Source: Variovorax sp. V213
Lineage (GTDB): Bacteria; Pseudomonadota; Gammaproteobacteria; Burkholderiales; Burkholderiaceae_C
Assembly: GCF_041154455.1 (NCBI RefSeq)
Contig: NZ_AP028665.1
Span: 310,001 to 374,000, forward strand
Direction of reading: 5' to 3'
Length of the DNA: 64,000 nucleotides
Shown here: one piece after another, positions 33,901-42,101 of the stretch
Numbering within the stretch: position 1 is the stretch's first letter
How the letters are laid out: each line of letters begins with the position of its first letter
Program-made: the position numbers and the translations under genes
Notes under the pieces: generated by a model
The model's database searches: none
What the model was told of the DNA's origin: nothing
The model's input: only the letters and a program-made list of their open reading frames with translations

Positions 33901-35502
33901 CTAGAGCGACAGAAAGTGATGCACCTCCGGCTTGCCCGGGCCGATGTGGAAACGCGTCGCCTCGCCTTGCAGGTCGGCGTCGGCATGCGACACGCGGTGG
34001 TGCTGGCGCAGGTGCTCAGCCCACGACTCGACGAGAAACCACTCCACGATACGCTCGGCATCGACCGTGTGCTCGGTGATGCCCCAGGCGTAGGCGCCGT
34101 CGCGGCGGCGCTCCAGCGAAAGCCGCTTCATCACCGCGAGGAACGCCGCGCGGTCTTCCTTGCGGATGCGGTACTCGACCTGGATCATCACGGGCCCGCG
34201 GTCGTGCGCCACGGGCTCGGCCACGAGCGGTTCGGGCCAGTGGTTGGAGGGCTGCAGGTCGGCCTCGCCGGCCGGCAGCCGCACGCGGTGGAACAGGAGC
34301 GCCACCACCACGAGCCCCACCGCGCCCACCACCAGCGTGGCCGGCACGCCGACCTGCTGCGCGACCAGGCCCCAGCCCAGGCTGCCGGCGGCCATGGCGC
34401 CGTTGAAGACCGTCAGGTACACCGCCAGCCCGCGTCCGCGCACCCAGTTCGGCAGGATGGATTGGGCCACGCCGTTGAGCGTGGTGAGCGCAATGATCCA
34501 GCCCAAGCCCAGCACCAGCAGCAACAGCACTGCAAGCCATTTCGGCGGCGCGAACACGAGGCCGCCCATGACGGCCGCGGTGAGCAGCGATGCAAGCAGG
34601 ATGAGCCCGTCGGCGTCGAGCCGGGCGCGCAGCCGCGGCATGACCAGCGCACCGGCGATCGCGCCCGCGCCCACCGCACCCAGCAGCACGCCGTAGAAGC
34701 CGGCCGTGCCGCCGAGCATCTGGCGCGCGACCAGCGGCAGCAGCGCCCAGACGGAGCTGGCGAACAGGAAGAACACGGCCGCGCGCAAAAGCACCACGTG
34801 CAGTTCCTTGCTGGCACGCGTGTAGCGCAGGCCGGCGCGAAAGGCGCCGAGAAAATTCTCGGACAGGCCGCCGTCGACGGCGGCCGGGCGCTTCCACCAC
34901 AGCAGCGCGGCAATCACGAACGCATAGCTCAGCACGTCGATCCCGTAGGTGACCGCCGCACCGAAGCTCGCGAGGATCAGCCCGCCCGCGGCCGGGCCAA
35001 TGGAGCGTGCGATGTTGATGCCGAGCGAGTTCAGCGCCACCGCGCCCTTGAGCTCGGCGCGCGGCACCAGCTCCGGCACGATCGACTGCCAGGTCGGCCC
35101 CATCAGCGCGGCGCCGATGCCGCCCACGAAGGTCAGCGCAATGAGGTACTCGACCGTGAGCGCGCCGGTGTGCGAGAGCACCAGCAGCGTGCCGCTCACG
35201 GCCGCGAGCACCAGCTGCACGAAGATCAGGAAGCGCCGCCGGTCGAGGATGTCGGAGAGCACGCCGGCCGGGATCGCGAGCAGAAAGATCGGCAGTGTGG
35301 CCGCGGTCTGGATCAGCGCCACCGCGGTCGGGTTGGCCGAGAGATCGGTCACCAGCCACGAGCTCGCCACGTCGCGCATGAAGCTGCCGATGTTGCCGAG
35401 CACGGTGGCGGCCCACAGCACCGCGAACACCGGCTGGCGCAGCGGCGCGAAGGCGCCGGGCTGCGGGGGCGACGCGACCGCGCCGGCTTGAGGTTCAGTC
35501 AT
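33901..35502 (-). CDS. MFS_3-type transporter with C-terminal ABM-like domain
   Basis: A 533-residue membrane protein. Residues about 20-405 form an MFS exporter of the EntS-like MFS_3 group (FAVLWAATVLGNIGSFMRDVASSWLVTDL, PAGVLSDILDRRRFL, GPTWQSIVPELVPRAELKGAVALNSLGINIARSIGP). After a short linker, residues about 435-530 (MIQVEYRIRKEDRAAFLAVMKRLSLERRRDGAYAWGI, VEWFLVESWAEHLRQH) look like an antibiotic-biosynthesis-monooxygenase (ABM) fold. Its start overlaps the DoxX gene end by eight bases. Last gene of the pirin-led operon. Confidence 0.88.
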   Translation of the reverse strand: MTEPQAGAVASPPQPGAFAPLRQPVFAVLWAATVLGNIGSFMRDVASSWLVTDLSANPTAVALIQTAATLPIFLLAIPAGVLSDILDRRRFLIFVQLVLAAVSGTLLVLSHTGALTVEYLIALTFVGGIGAALMGPTWQSIVPELVPRAELKGAVALNSLGINIARSIGPAAGGLILASFGAAVTYGIDVLSYAFVIAALLWWKRPAAVDGGLSENFLGAFRAGLRYTRASKELHVVLLRAAVFFLFASSVWALLPLVARQMLGGTAGFYGVLLGAVGAGAIAGALVMPRLRARLDADGLILLASLLTAAVMGGLVFAPPKWLAVLLLLVLGLGWIIALTTLNGVAQSILPNWVRGRGLAVYLTVFNGAMAAGSLGWGLVAQQVGVPATLVVGAVGLVVVALLFHRVRLPAGEADLQPSNHWPEPLVAEPVAHDRGPVMIQVEYRIRKEDRAAFLAVMKRLSLERRRDGAYAWGITEHTVDAERIVEWFLVESWAEHLRQHHRVSHADADLQGEATRFHIGPGKPEVHHFLSL

Positions 35503-35896
35503 GCGCACGCTCCCGCAGGTCATGCCAGGCCACCAGCAGGAAGCCGCCGACCAGGCCCAGGTGTTCGAAGAAGGAATTGGCCGCCATGAAGCGCTCGGGC
35601 TGCGGCATCTCCCAGAACCGCAGCGCGACGAAGGTCGCGAGCAGCGTGAAGCCGCCCAGCGCCAGCGCGCCGAGCCAGCGCAAGAAGCCCGTGAGGATGA
35701 GCGCCGAGGCGCCCAACTCCAGCACGATGACGGCCACGGCCAGCGGTGCCGCGGGCGACAGGCCGAAGTGGTTCATCTCCGCGATGGCGGCACTGAAATC
35801 CACGGCCTTGTTGAAGCCGCCCTGAAGATAGGCTGCGCACAGCAGCAGCAAGGCGATCCAGCGCAGCGCGGGAGTGGGTTGCCAGCGTTTCGTCAT
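35495..35896 (-). CDS. DoxX family membrane protein
   Basis: A small four-helix integral membrane protein of 133 residues: ALRWIALLLLCAAYLQGGFNKAVDF, AVAVIVLELGASALILTGF, ALALGGFTLLATFVALRFW and a last helix FLLVAWHDL. GGFNKAVDF in TM1 and the E in LELGA are family features. Its ATG shares a base with the amidohydrolase TGA (TGATG), showing translational coupling. DoxX proteins are linked to thiosulfate:quinone or redox functions; the role here is unknown. Confidence 0.88.
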   Translation of the reverse strand: MTKRWQPTPALRWIALLLLCAAYLQGGFNKAVDFSAAIAEMNHFGLSPAAPLAVAVIVLELGASALILTGFLRWLGALALGGFTLLATFVALRFWEMPQPERFMAANSFFEHLGLVGGFLLVAWHDLRERAHD

Positions 35897-37896
35897 CAGA
35901 CCGCCCAGCAGGCGCAGCCGAGCGCGCCCCAGAAGCTCTTGAGGTCGGCGATCGGCAGCTTGCTGCTCCAGGCCGTCGCGTGCTGGTGGCCGTGCACGCT
36001 GCAGTTGTTGGCGCAGGCGCAGGACAGGGCCGCGTGGCGCATCGCCTTTTGCAGCGGTGCGCCCTCGGCGTCGCCCCAGCCGCCATAGCCGCCGAAGCTG
36101 CGCACCGGCGACCAGTCGGGCATGGCCGGCGGCGGCGCGCCTTCGTCGTGCGCCTGGAACGGCCCCGCGGCGTACACCACCTTGCCGCCGACCATGGTCA
36201 GGAGCGCCGTGGTGTCGGCAATCTCCGATTCCGGGCAGGCGAAGAAGTCGCGGTCGGGCACCACCAGGTCGGCAAGCATGCCGGCTTCGATGCGGCCCTT
36301 CTTGCCGACCTCGTTCGAGAACCAGGTCACGTTCTCGGTCCACATGCGCAGCGCGGCCTCGCGGTCGAGGCAGTTGCGCTGCGGGTAGAGCTGCATGCCG
36401 CCCACCGTCTTGCCCGTGACCAGCCACGACAGCGACACCCACGGGTTGTACGAGGCAACGCGCGTGGCGTCGGTGCCGGCGGACACCTTCACGCCCTTCT
36501 CGAGCATGCGCTTGACCGGCGGCGTGGCCTCGGCCGCCCCGGCGCCGTAGCGCTCGACGAAATATTCGCCCTGGTAGGCCATGCGGTGCTGCACCGCAAT
36601 GCCGCCGCCCAGCGCGGCGATGCGGTCGATCGATTTTTCGGAGATGGTCTCGCAATGGTCGAAGAACCAGTTCAGGCCCGCTAGCGGCGTGTCGCGGTTG
36701 ACCTTCTCGAACACGTCGAGCGCGCGGTCGATGGTCTCGTCGTAGGTGGCATGCAGGCGCCATGGCCATTTGTTCTGAACCAGCACGCGCACCACCTCCT
36801 CGAGCTCGCCTTCCATCTCGGGCGCCATGTCGGGCCGCGGCTGGCGGAAGTCCTCGAAGTCGGCGGCCGAGAACACCAGCATCTCGCCCGCGCCGTTGTG
36901 GCGGAAGTAGTCGTCGCCCTGCTTGTATTTCGACGTGGCAGTCCAGTTGAGGAAGTCCTGCTTCTCCTGCTTGGGCTTCTGCGTGAAGAGGTTGTAGGCC
37001 AGGCGGATGGTGAGCTGGCCGGCGTCGGCCAGCTGCTGGATCACCTGGTAGTCCTCGGGAAAGTTCTGGAAGCCGCCACCCGCGTCGATCGCACCGGTCA
37101 CGCCCAGACGGTTGAGCTCGCGCATGAAGTGGCGCGTCGAATTGAGCTGGTATTCGAACGGCAGCTTCGGTCCCTTGGCCAGGGTGGCGTAGAGGATCGA
37201 CGCGTTGGGCTTGGCCAGCAGCAGGCCGGTCGGGTTGCCGGCCGCGTCGCGCACGATCTCGCCGCCGGGTGGCGCCGGCGTGTCCCTGGTGTAGCCCACC
37301 GCACGCAGCGCGGCGCCGTTGAGCAGCGCGCGGTCGTACAGGTGCAGCAGGAACACCGGCGTGTCGGGCGCCACCGCATTGAGCTCCTCGATGGTCGGCA
37401 GGCGCTTTTCCACGAACTGGTGCTCGGTGAAGCCGCCCACCACGCGCACCCATTGCGGCGCGGGCGTGATGGCGACCTGGCGCCTCAGCATCGCCATCGC
37501 ATCGGCCAGGCTGCGCACGCCGTCCCAGCGCAGCTCGAGGTTGAAGTTGAGGCCGCCGCGAATGATGTGCAGGTGGTTGTCGATCAGGCCCGGCAGCACG
37601 CGCCTGCCCTGCAGGTCGATCACGCGGGTCTCGCTGCCTGCCAGCGGCAGGATGTCTTGCGCGCGGCCCACGCGGGTGAAGCGGCCGTCCTTGATGGCCA
37701 CGGCGTCGGCCACGGGGTTGGCACGGTCCAGCGTGGTGAAGCGGCCGTTGTGCAGGATCAGGTGGGGGGCGGTGGTGCCTGCCATGTCGGGTGTCCTCGA
37801 AGGGTTGGGTTGGGCCATTGCCGTACCGCCAAGGGCGGCGCCGAGCGTGCCGAGGCACAGCCGGCGGCGTCGTTCGTCGAATGATGGATCGCTCAT
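35896..37896 (-). CDS. YtcJ-type amidohydrolase with Cys/His-rich C-terminal tail
   Basis: A 666-residue metal-dependent amidohydrolase (TIM-barrel). Markers: LILHNGRFTTLD, VIDLQGRRVLPGLIDNHLHIIRGG (the HxH metal site), FDHCETISEKSIDRIAALGGGIAVQHRMA, VSAGTDATRVASYNPW (late metal Asp) and GKKGRIEAGMLADLVVPDRD. The N-terminus has RRRRLCLGTLGAALGGTAMA, resembling a Tat signal. The last 40 residues hold SCACANNCSVHGHQH, an unusual metal-binding-like tail. ATG 37896 overlaps the xapX stop by the ATGA pattern. Substrate unknown. Confidence 0.9.
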   Translation of the reverse strand: MSDPSFDERRRRLCLGTLGAALGGTAMAQPNPSRTPDMAGTTAPHLILHNGRFTTLDRANPVADAVAIKDGRFTRVGRAQDILPLAGSETRVIDLQGRRVLPGLIDNHLHIIRGGLNFNLELRWDGVRSLADAMAMLRRQVAITPAPQWVRVVGGFTEHQFVEKRLPTIEELNAVAPDTPVFLLHLYDRALLNGAALRAVGYTRDTPAPPGGEIVRDAAGNPTGLLLAKPNASILYATLAKGPKLPFEYQLNSTRHFMRELNRLGVTGAIDAGGGFQNFPEDYQVIQQLADAGQLTIRLAYNLFTQKPKQEKQDFLNWTATSKYKQGDDYFRHNGAGEMLVFSAADFEDFRQPRPDMAPEMEGELEEVVRVLVQNKWPWRLHATYDETIDRALDVFEKVNRDTPLAGLNWFFDHCETISEKSIDRIAALGGGIAVQHRMAYQGEYFVERYGAGAAEATPPVKRMLEKGVKVSAGTDATRVASYNPWVSLSWLVTGKTVGGMQLYPQRNCLDREAALRMWTENVTWFSNEVGKKGRIEAGMLADLVVPDRDFFACPESEIADTTALLTMVGGKVVYAAGPFQAHDEGAPPPAMPDWSPVRSFGGYGGWGDAEGAPLQKAMRHAALSCACANNCSVHGHQHATAWSSKLPIADLKSFWGALGCACWAV

Positions 37897-38167
37897 GCGT
37901 CTTTGCCCGGTGTGGCGGCCTGGCTGGCCTTGGCGCATTGTGGCAACTCGCCGAACACATGCGGCTTGACCTGGTGGTGCAGCCACGAGGTGGCGGCGGC
38001 CTCGGGTTTGATCACGCTCTTGATGAGCGGCGGAATCTGCTCGCCGAGCAGGATTCCGAGAAGCCCCACCAGGGCGATCACCGGCGGGGCCGGTGAGCGC
38101 ACCTGGAGAGCGCGTAGATCACGCCGACCAGAAGGCCCAGCGCAAGCGACAGGACATAGGGCTTCAT
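37893..38167 (-). pseudogene. xapX (DUF1427) gene, apparent one-base frameshift
   Basis: XapX proteins are small two-helix membrane proteins. The first half MKPYVLSLALGLLVGVIYALS starts at 38167 in one frame. The second half VRSPAPPVIALVGLLGILLGEQ, the family signature, continues in another frame to 37893. They join at the sequence TCCAGGTGC, where one added base (CCCAGG or AGGG) restores the normal protein. As given, the first frame ends early (RCAHRPRR, stop near 38078). It lies between the cysteine hydrolase and amidohydrolase genes in a tight operon, so a sequencing artefact is quite possible. Confidence 0.72.
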
Positions 38168-38181
38168 CGGAATGCGCCCGC

Positions 38182-38835
38182 TCAGCCTTCGTGCGCGCCG
38201 AACATGGTCTTGGCGTAGGTCACGCCCAGGCCGTAGGCGCCGCCGAACTTCTTCGCAATGCCGGTGGTGAGCTCGTAGGTGTCGCCGCGGGCCCAGTCGC
38301 GCTGCAGCTCGAGCAGGTATTGCAGCGAGGTCATCGGCTGGGCGCCGGCCTGCACCATGCGGTCCATCGCGCGGTTGTGCGCCTCGGCCGATACGTCGCC
38401 GCAGGCGTCGGCGATCACGAACACCTCGAAGCCCTGGTCGAGCGCCGACAGCGCCGGGCCGACGATGCACACGCCGGTCCACAGGCCCGCGAGCACGATG
38501 CGCTTCTTGCCGATCTCGTTGACGCGATCGATCACGGCCGCATCTTCCCAGGTGTTCATCGAGGTGCGGTCGAGCATCTTCTGGCCCGGGAAGGCATCGG
38601 TGATCTCGCTGAACATCGGGCCCGAGAAGCTCTTCTCGGCCACGGTCGTGAGGATGGTCGACACGCCGAAACCGGCCGCCGCGTTGGCCACGAGAGCGGC
38701 GTTGTTGCGCAGGTTGACCGCGTCGATCGAGTGCGTGGCAAAGGCCATCTGCGACTGGAAGTCGATCATGACCAGCGTGTGGTCGGCGGGGGTGAGCAGC
38801 TTGGCGCCGGCGGTGGGGGTGGCTTTGATGGACAT
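38182..38835 (-). CDS. Isochorismatase-like cysteine hydrolase (YcaC type)
   Basis: A 217-residue cysteine hydrolase. The family triad is visible: Asp in LVMIDFQSQM, Lys in the GKKRIVLAGLWTGVCI region, and Cys in WTGVCIVGPAL. The order and the QPMTSLQYLLELQRDWAR tail match YcaC-like hydrolases of unknown substrate. It is preceded by the pirin gene and followed by xapX, an arrangement seen in several Proteobacteria. ATG 38835 is the only start that fits. Confidence 0.9.
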   Translation of the reverse strand: MSIKATPTAGAKLLTPADHTLVMIDFQSQMAFATHSIDAVNLRNNAALVANAAAGFGVSTILTTVAEKSFSGPMFSEITDAFPGQKMLDRTSMNTWEDAAVIDRVNEIGKKRIVLAGLWTGVCIVGPALSALDQGFEVFVIADACGDVSAEAHNRAMDRMVQAGAQPMTSLQYLLELQRDWARGDTYELTTGIAKKFGGAYGLGVTYAKTMFGAHEG

Positions 38836-38902
38836 GGGGTACTCCGTTTGAAAAATTGAAAGATAAGAGAAAGGAACAGGGAATCGGGATGCGATGTCAG
38901 CG

Positions 38903-39625
38903 TTATTGGAATGAAGGCAATTCGTTCGGTCGCAGGTCGAACACCAGCACCTCGGCGCTCTCGCCGCGCGCCAGGTCGATGCGCTGTTCGCCGCGCACCC
39001 GCGCGCCGTCGCCCTCGCCCAGCCGCTGGCCGTTGACCTCGATGCTGCCGCGCGCCACATGCACATAGGCATGGCGATCGGCGCCGAGCACGAGCGATGC
39101 GGATTCATCGCCGTCGAACAGGCCGGCATGGACGCGGGCGTCCTGGTGCACGGCGAGCGAGCCGTCGGTGCCTTCGGGCGAGACGATCAGGCGCAGGCGG
39201 CCGCGCTTTTCTTCCGGCGCGAAATGCACCTGCTGGTAGCGGGGCGCCACGCCCTTGGCGTTCGGCGTGATCCAGATCTGCAGGAAGTGCAGCGGATCGG
39301 TGGCCGACGAATTGAACTCGCTGTGGCGCACGCCGGTGCCCGCGCTCATCATCTGCACGTCGCCCGGGCGGATGACCGAGCCCGTGCCCATCGAGTCCTT
39401 GTGCTCCAGTGCGCCGTCGAGCACGTACGAGAAAATCTCCATGTCGCGGTGCGGGTGGGTGCCGAAGCCGCGGCCGGGATGCACCCGGTCGTCGTTGATC
39501 ACCAGCAGGTCCGAGAAGCCCTGTTGCGCGGCGTCGTGGTAGTGGCCGAAGGAGAAGGTGTGGCGCGACTTGAGCCAGCCGAAGTCTGCGAGTCCGCGGT
39601 CATTGGCGCTGCGAATTTCCAACAT
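38903..39625 (-). CDS. Pirin family protein
   Basis: A 240-residue bicupin: LADFGWLKSRHTFSFGHYHD, LLVINDDRVHPGRGFGTHPHRDMEIFSYVLDG, LEHKDSMG, QMMSAGTGVRHSEFNSS. The metal-site His residues (HPHRD, HSEFN) are present. First gene of the operon that runs to 33901. It diverges from a LysR gene with a perfect operator between them. ATG 39625 (MLEIRSAN) is preferred to an upstream in-frame extension that would cross the operator. Confidence 0.92.
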   Translation of the reverse strand: MLEIRSANDRGLADFGWLKSRHTFSFGHYHDAAQQGFSDLLVINDDRVHPGRGFGTHPHRDMEIFSYVLDGALEHKDSMGTGSVIRPGDVQMMSAGTGVRHSEFNSSATDPLHFLQIWITPNAKGVAPRYQQVHFAPEEKRGRLRLIVSPEGTDGSLAVHQDARVHAGLFDGDESASLVLGADRHAYVHVARGSIEVNGQRLGEGDGARVRGEQRIDLARGESAEVLVFDLRPNELPSFQ

Positions 39626-39749
39626 GATGTCCGTCCTTTGTGGTTCGATGGATTCGATTTGATTCACAATGGCCCCGAAGAAGAATCTCCGAGGCATGGC
39701 TGAATCATCTTTCTTTCCAGGAGGCCTGTTGACGAAACTTTTCGCCTTC

Positions 39750-39772
39750 AATCATCGAATTTTTCGATGATT
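39750..39772. promoter_or_regulatory. Perfect LysR-type operator palindrome
   Basis: AATCATCGAA, TTT, TTCGATGATT: a ten-base perfect inverted repeat between the divergent pirin and LysR genes, ending 20 bases before the LysR start. It contains ATCGA-N5-TCGAT, which fits the LysR T-N11-A rule. Related half-sites (TTCGATTTGATTC and GAATCATC) lie upstream toward the pirin gene. Confidence 0.65.
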
Positions 39773-39792
39773 CCTTTTCCAAGGACTTGTCC

Positions 39793-40701
39793 GTGCTGAA
39801 GCTCAGCCTCGAAGCCATCGAACTCGTGGACGCCATCGCGCGCCACGGCTCCTTCGCCGCCGCCGGCGCGCGCCTTAACAAGGTGCCCTCGACCATCTCG
39901 TACGCCGTGGGCAAGCTCGAAGAGCAGCTGGGCATGCTGCTGTTCGTGCGCAACGGGCCGCGCGTGACGCTCACCGCGGCCGGCGAAGAAATGCTCAAGG
40001 AGGGCCGCTGGCTGCTCGGCGCCGCGAGCGATCTCGAATCGCGCATGCGGCAGATCGCCACCGGCTTCGAGTCGGAGCTGCGGCTGGTGCACGACTCGCT
40101 GATTCCCACGCAGGCGCTCATCGACGACATCCGCGCCTTCGAGGCGCTGCGCTGCGGCACGCGGCTGCGCATCGGCTGCGAGGCGCTCACCGGCGCCTGG
40201 GAGGCTTTGCGCGAGGGACGCGCCGACATCGTCATTGCCGCGGGCGAAGGGCCGGCCGGCGGGGGCTATCAGGCCGTCATGGTGGGCAGCCTCGACTTCG
40301 CGTTCTGCGTCTCGCCGACCCATCCGCTGACCCGGCTCGGCCGGCCGCTGCATCGCGGCGACCTGCTCGAACACAACGCCATCGTGGTGAGCGACAGCGC
40401 GCGCACGCTGTCCGACCGCACCGTGGGGCTGCTCGCCGGCCAGCATCGCGTGGCCGTGCCGTCCATGGCCGCGAAGATCGCCTGCCAGGCGGCGGGCTTG
40501 GGGCATGGCTTCCTGCCGCGGGCCTGCATTCATGGCGAACTGGCGCGCGGCACGCTGGTCGAACTCGCCACCGAGGAGCCGCGCGCACCCGAGGCCTTCT
40601 GGCTCGCCTGGAAGACCGGGGCGCGCGGCCAGGCGCTGCGCTGGTGGCGCGAGCGGCTCAACCGCACGCTCGTGCCCGCGCTGCTGCCGCGCTCGCCCTA
40701 G
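39793..40701 (+). CDS. LysR family transcriptional regulator
   Basis: A LysR protein of about 302 residues. Helix-turn-helix: LSLEAIELVDAIARHGSFAAAGARLN, VPSTISYAVGKLEEQLGM, LFVRNGPRVTLTAAGEEML. The effector domain has VGSLDFAFCVSPTHPLTRLG. The start is GTG 39793 (AAGGA seven bases upstream); a TTG two codons earlier is the alternative. It almost certainly controls the divergent pirin-to-MFS operon through the palindrome at 39750-39772. Confidence 0.92.
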   Translation: MLKLSLEAIELVDAIARHGSFAAAGARLNKVPSTISYAVGKLEEQLGMLLFVRNGPRVTLTAAGEEMLKEGRWLLGAASDLESRMRQIATGFESELRLVHDSLIPTQALIDDIRAFEALRCGTRLRIGCEALTGAWEALREGRADIVIAAGEGPAGGGYQAVMVGSLDFAFCVSPTHPLTRLGRPLHRGDLLEHNAIVVSDSARTLSDRTVGLLAGQHRVAVPSMAAKIACQAAGLGHGFLPRACIHGELARGTLVELATEEPRAPEAFWLAWKTGARGQALRWWRERLNRTLVPALLPRSP

Positions 40702-40772
40702 GGTCGTGGCACCTGGCCGCCCCTCGTCGATCAGTTCCGATCTGCCCGGTGGACCCGCCGCAGGGGCTCGGC

Positions 40773-41255
40773 TCAAGCGTGAGAAATCTTGGTGGCGATC
40801 AACAGGATCAGGCATTCTCCGATGAGTGCATGCAATGCGCCGACATTTCGACTCCCGATTATTTGGTGCACTCTGCCTTGGGCCACCCTCCAGTGGGGCA
40901 TGCCCTCGGCACACTTGCTGCGGCCCGCAGCGGTGATGCGCACGCTGCGGGTGCGCCCGTCGGTACCCGGTCCAAGATCCACCCAGCCTGTCGAGATGAG
41001 AGGCTTGAGAGTGCGTGTCAGCGTCGATGGCGACAGCGACAATGTCTCGGCAAGGTCGCCGGGTCGCACGGGCCCATGTTCCAGGACTTCCATCAGCAAT
41101 CGAAACTGCGTGATCCTGAGCCCGACCTTGATCAGTTCCGCGTCATAGTGCTGCCTGACCAGGCGAGCGAGCTGATGCGCCTTGGTGTCGGTGCAGGCTG
41201 ACCGCTGAAGGCTCGCGGCAGCGACTGCCGTCTGCGGCGCAGAGAGCGTTTGCAT
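40773..41255 (-). CDS. MarR family transcriptional regulator
   Basis: A 160-residue winged-helix regulator: AHQLARLVRQHYDAELIKVGLRITQFRLLMEVLEHG, GDLAETLSLSPSTLTRTLKPLISTGWVDLGPGTDGRTRSVRITAAGR. ATG 41255 gives a normal-length protein; the longer frame has no sensible N-terminus and would run into the TetR gene. It lies 47 bases downstream of that TetR gene on the same strand. Its targets are unknown, and it may belong to the acyl-CoA block. Confidence 0.85.
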   Translation of the reverse strand: MQTLSAPQTAVAAASLQRSACTDTKAHQLARLVRQHYDAELIKVGLRITQFRLLMEVLEHGPVRPGDLAETLSLSPSTLTRTLKPLISTGWVDLGPGTDGRTRSVRITAAGRSKCAEGMPHWRVAQGRVHQIIGSRNVGALHALIGECLILLIATKISHA

Positions 41256-41302
41256 CAGCGCACGTGAGGGAGTGGCGCGCCGAGACACATCGGCTTCGGC
41301 TG

Positions 41303-41893
41303 TCAGGACGCCTTGGACGGCTTTGCGGGGGCCTCGTCGAGCGCGTGGGTCTCGTCGATGAAGCGGCGACTGGAGGCCAGGATTTCCTTGCGGGTGCGTT
41401 CGGATTCGACCACGCGAGACAAGACCAGTGCACCAACGCACTGGGCAATCAGCGCCCACGCCGCATCCGGGTCGCCGATGCGCGAGCTCCAGCTCTTCTG
41501 CAAGCGCTTCAGGCCATCCTCGACGGCCCCACGCACCTCGGGCCCTGCCCTTGCGATTTCCGGCCCCAATGCCGGCAAGACGCAGCCGGTTTCCGGGTGC
41601 ATGGCGTGATACGAACTCAGGTAGCTTCGCAGCCGCTTCGCGACATGGTCCGGCGGCGACTCGCGGTCGCCGGCGAGCATCTCGGCGCTGTTCGAGACTT
41701 CGAGCTCGACGAGCTCCGCGAACAGCGCTTCCTTGGATGCGAAATGGCCGTAGAACGCCCCCCCGCTCAGGCCGATGCTCGCCATCAGTTCATCGACGCC
41801 GGTGGTACCGAAGCCGCCCTTCTTGGCGATCGCACGGGCATTCGCGAGCAGCTTCTTGCGGGTTTCCTCTTTGTGGTTTGCCGGATAGCGCAT
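41303..41893 (-). CDS. TetR family regulator of the adjacent acyl-CoA catabolic block
   Basis: A 196-residue TetR protein. The DNA-binding domain is HKEETRKKLLANARAIAKKGGFGTTGVDELMASIGLSGGAFYGHFASKEALFAEL, and a ligand domain follows (TGCVLPALGPEIARAGPEVR) with VGALVLSRVV near the end. It diverges from the livHMGF operon. The gap 41894-42101 holds two copies of the operator CGTTTACCAAACGATC. Similar sequences recur 13 kb downstream, so it is probably the repressor for the whole 42-60 kb region, released by a pathway acyl-CoA (inference). Confidence 0.92.
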   Translation of the reverse strand: MRYPANHKEETRKKLLANARAIAKKGGFGTTGVDELMASIGLSGGAFYGHFASKEALFAELVELEVSNSAEMLAGDRESPPDHVAKRLRSYLSSYHAMHPETGCVLPALGPEIARAGPEVRGAVEDGLKRLQKSWSSRIGDPDAAWALIAQCVGALVLSRVVESERTRKEILASSRRFIDETHALDEAPAKPSKAS

Positions 41894-41931
41894 GAATGAG
41901 CCTCTACAGATCGTGGAGCACCATCATAGCA

Positions 41932-41958
41932 TTTAGATCGTTTGGTAAACGAACGTAT
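41932..41958. promoter_or_regulatory. TetR operator 1 (tetR side)
   Basis: TTTAGATCGTTT, GGT, AAACGAACGTAT. The core CGTTTGGTAAACG (41939-41951) is a perfect 5+5 palindrome, and each arm begins a further AAACG-N2-CGT element. The reverse complement of 41936-41951 repeats exactly in operator 2. Confidence 0.7.
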
Positions 41959-42058
41959 CCCCATCAGTCCGTCGAGCCTTCGGGCGAGGGTTTCTCCCTG
42001 CTGCAAACCCGCTCCAGCATGTTGACGCTGCCGTCACTGCAAACCTATAGTTCACCAC

Positions 42059-42078
42059 CGTTTACCAAACGATCGTTA
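42059..42078. promoter_or_regulatory. TetR operator 2 (livH side)
   Basis: CGTTTACCAAACG (42059-42071) runs into AAACGATCGTTA (42067-42078). It is the inverted copy of operator 1 and sits about 24 bases upstream of the livH start, where binding would block transcription of the transporter operon. Confidence 0.7.
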
Positions 42079-42101
42079 TTTAAAGCCAAGCGGAAGATCT
42101 G

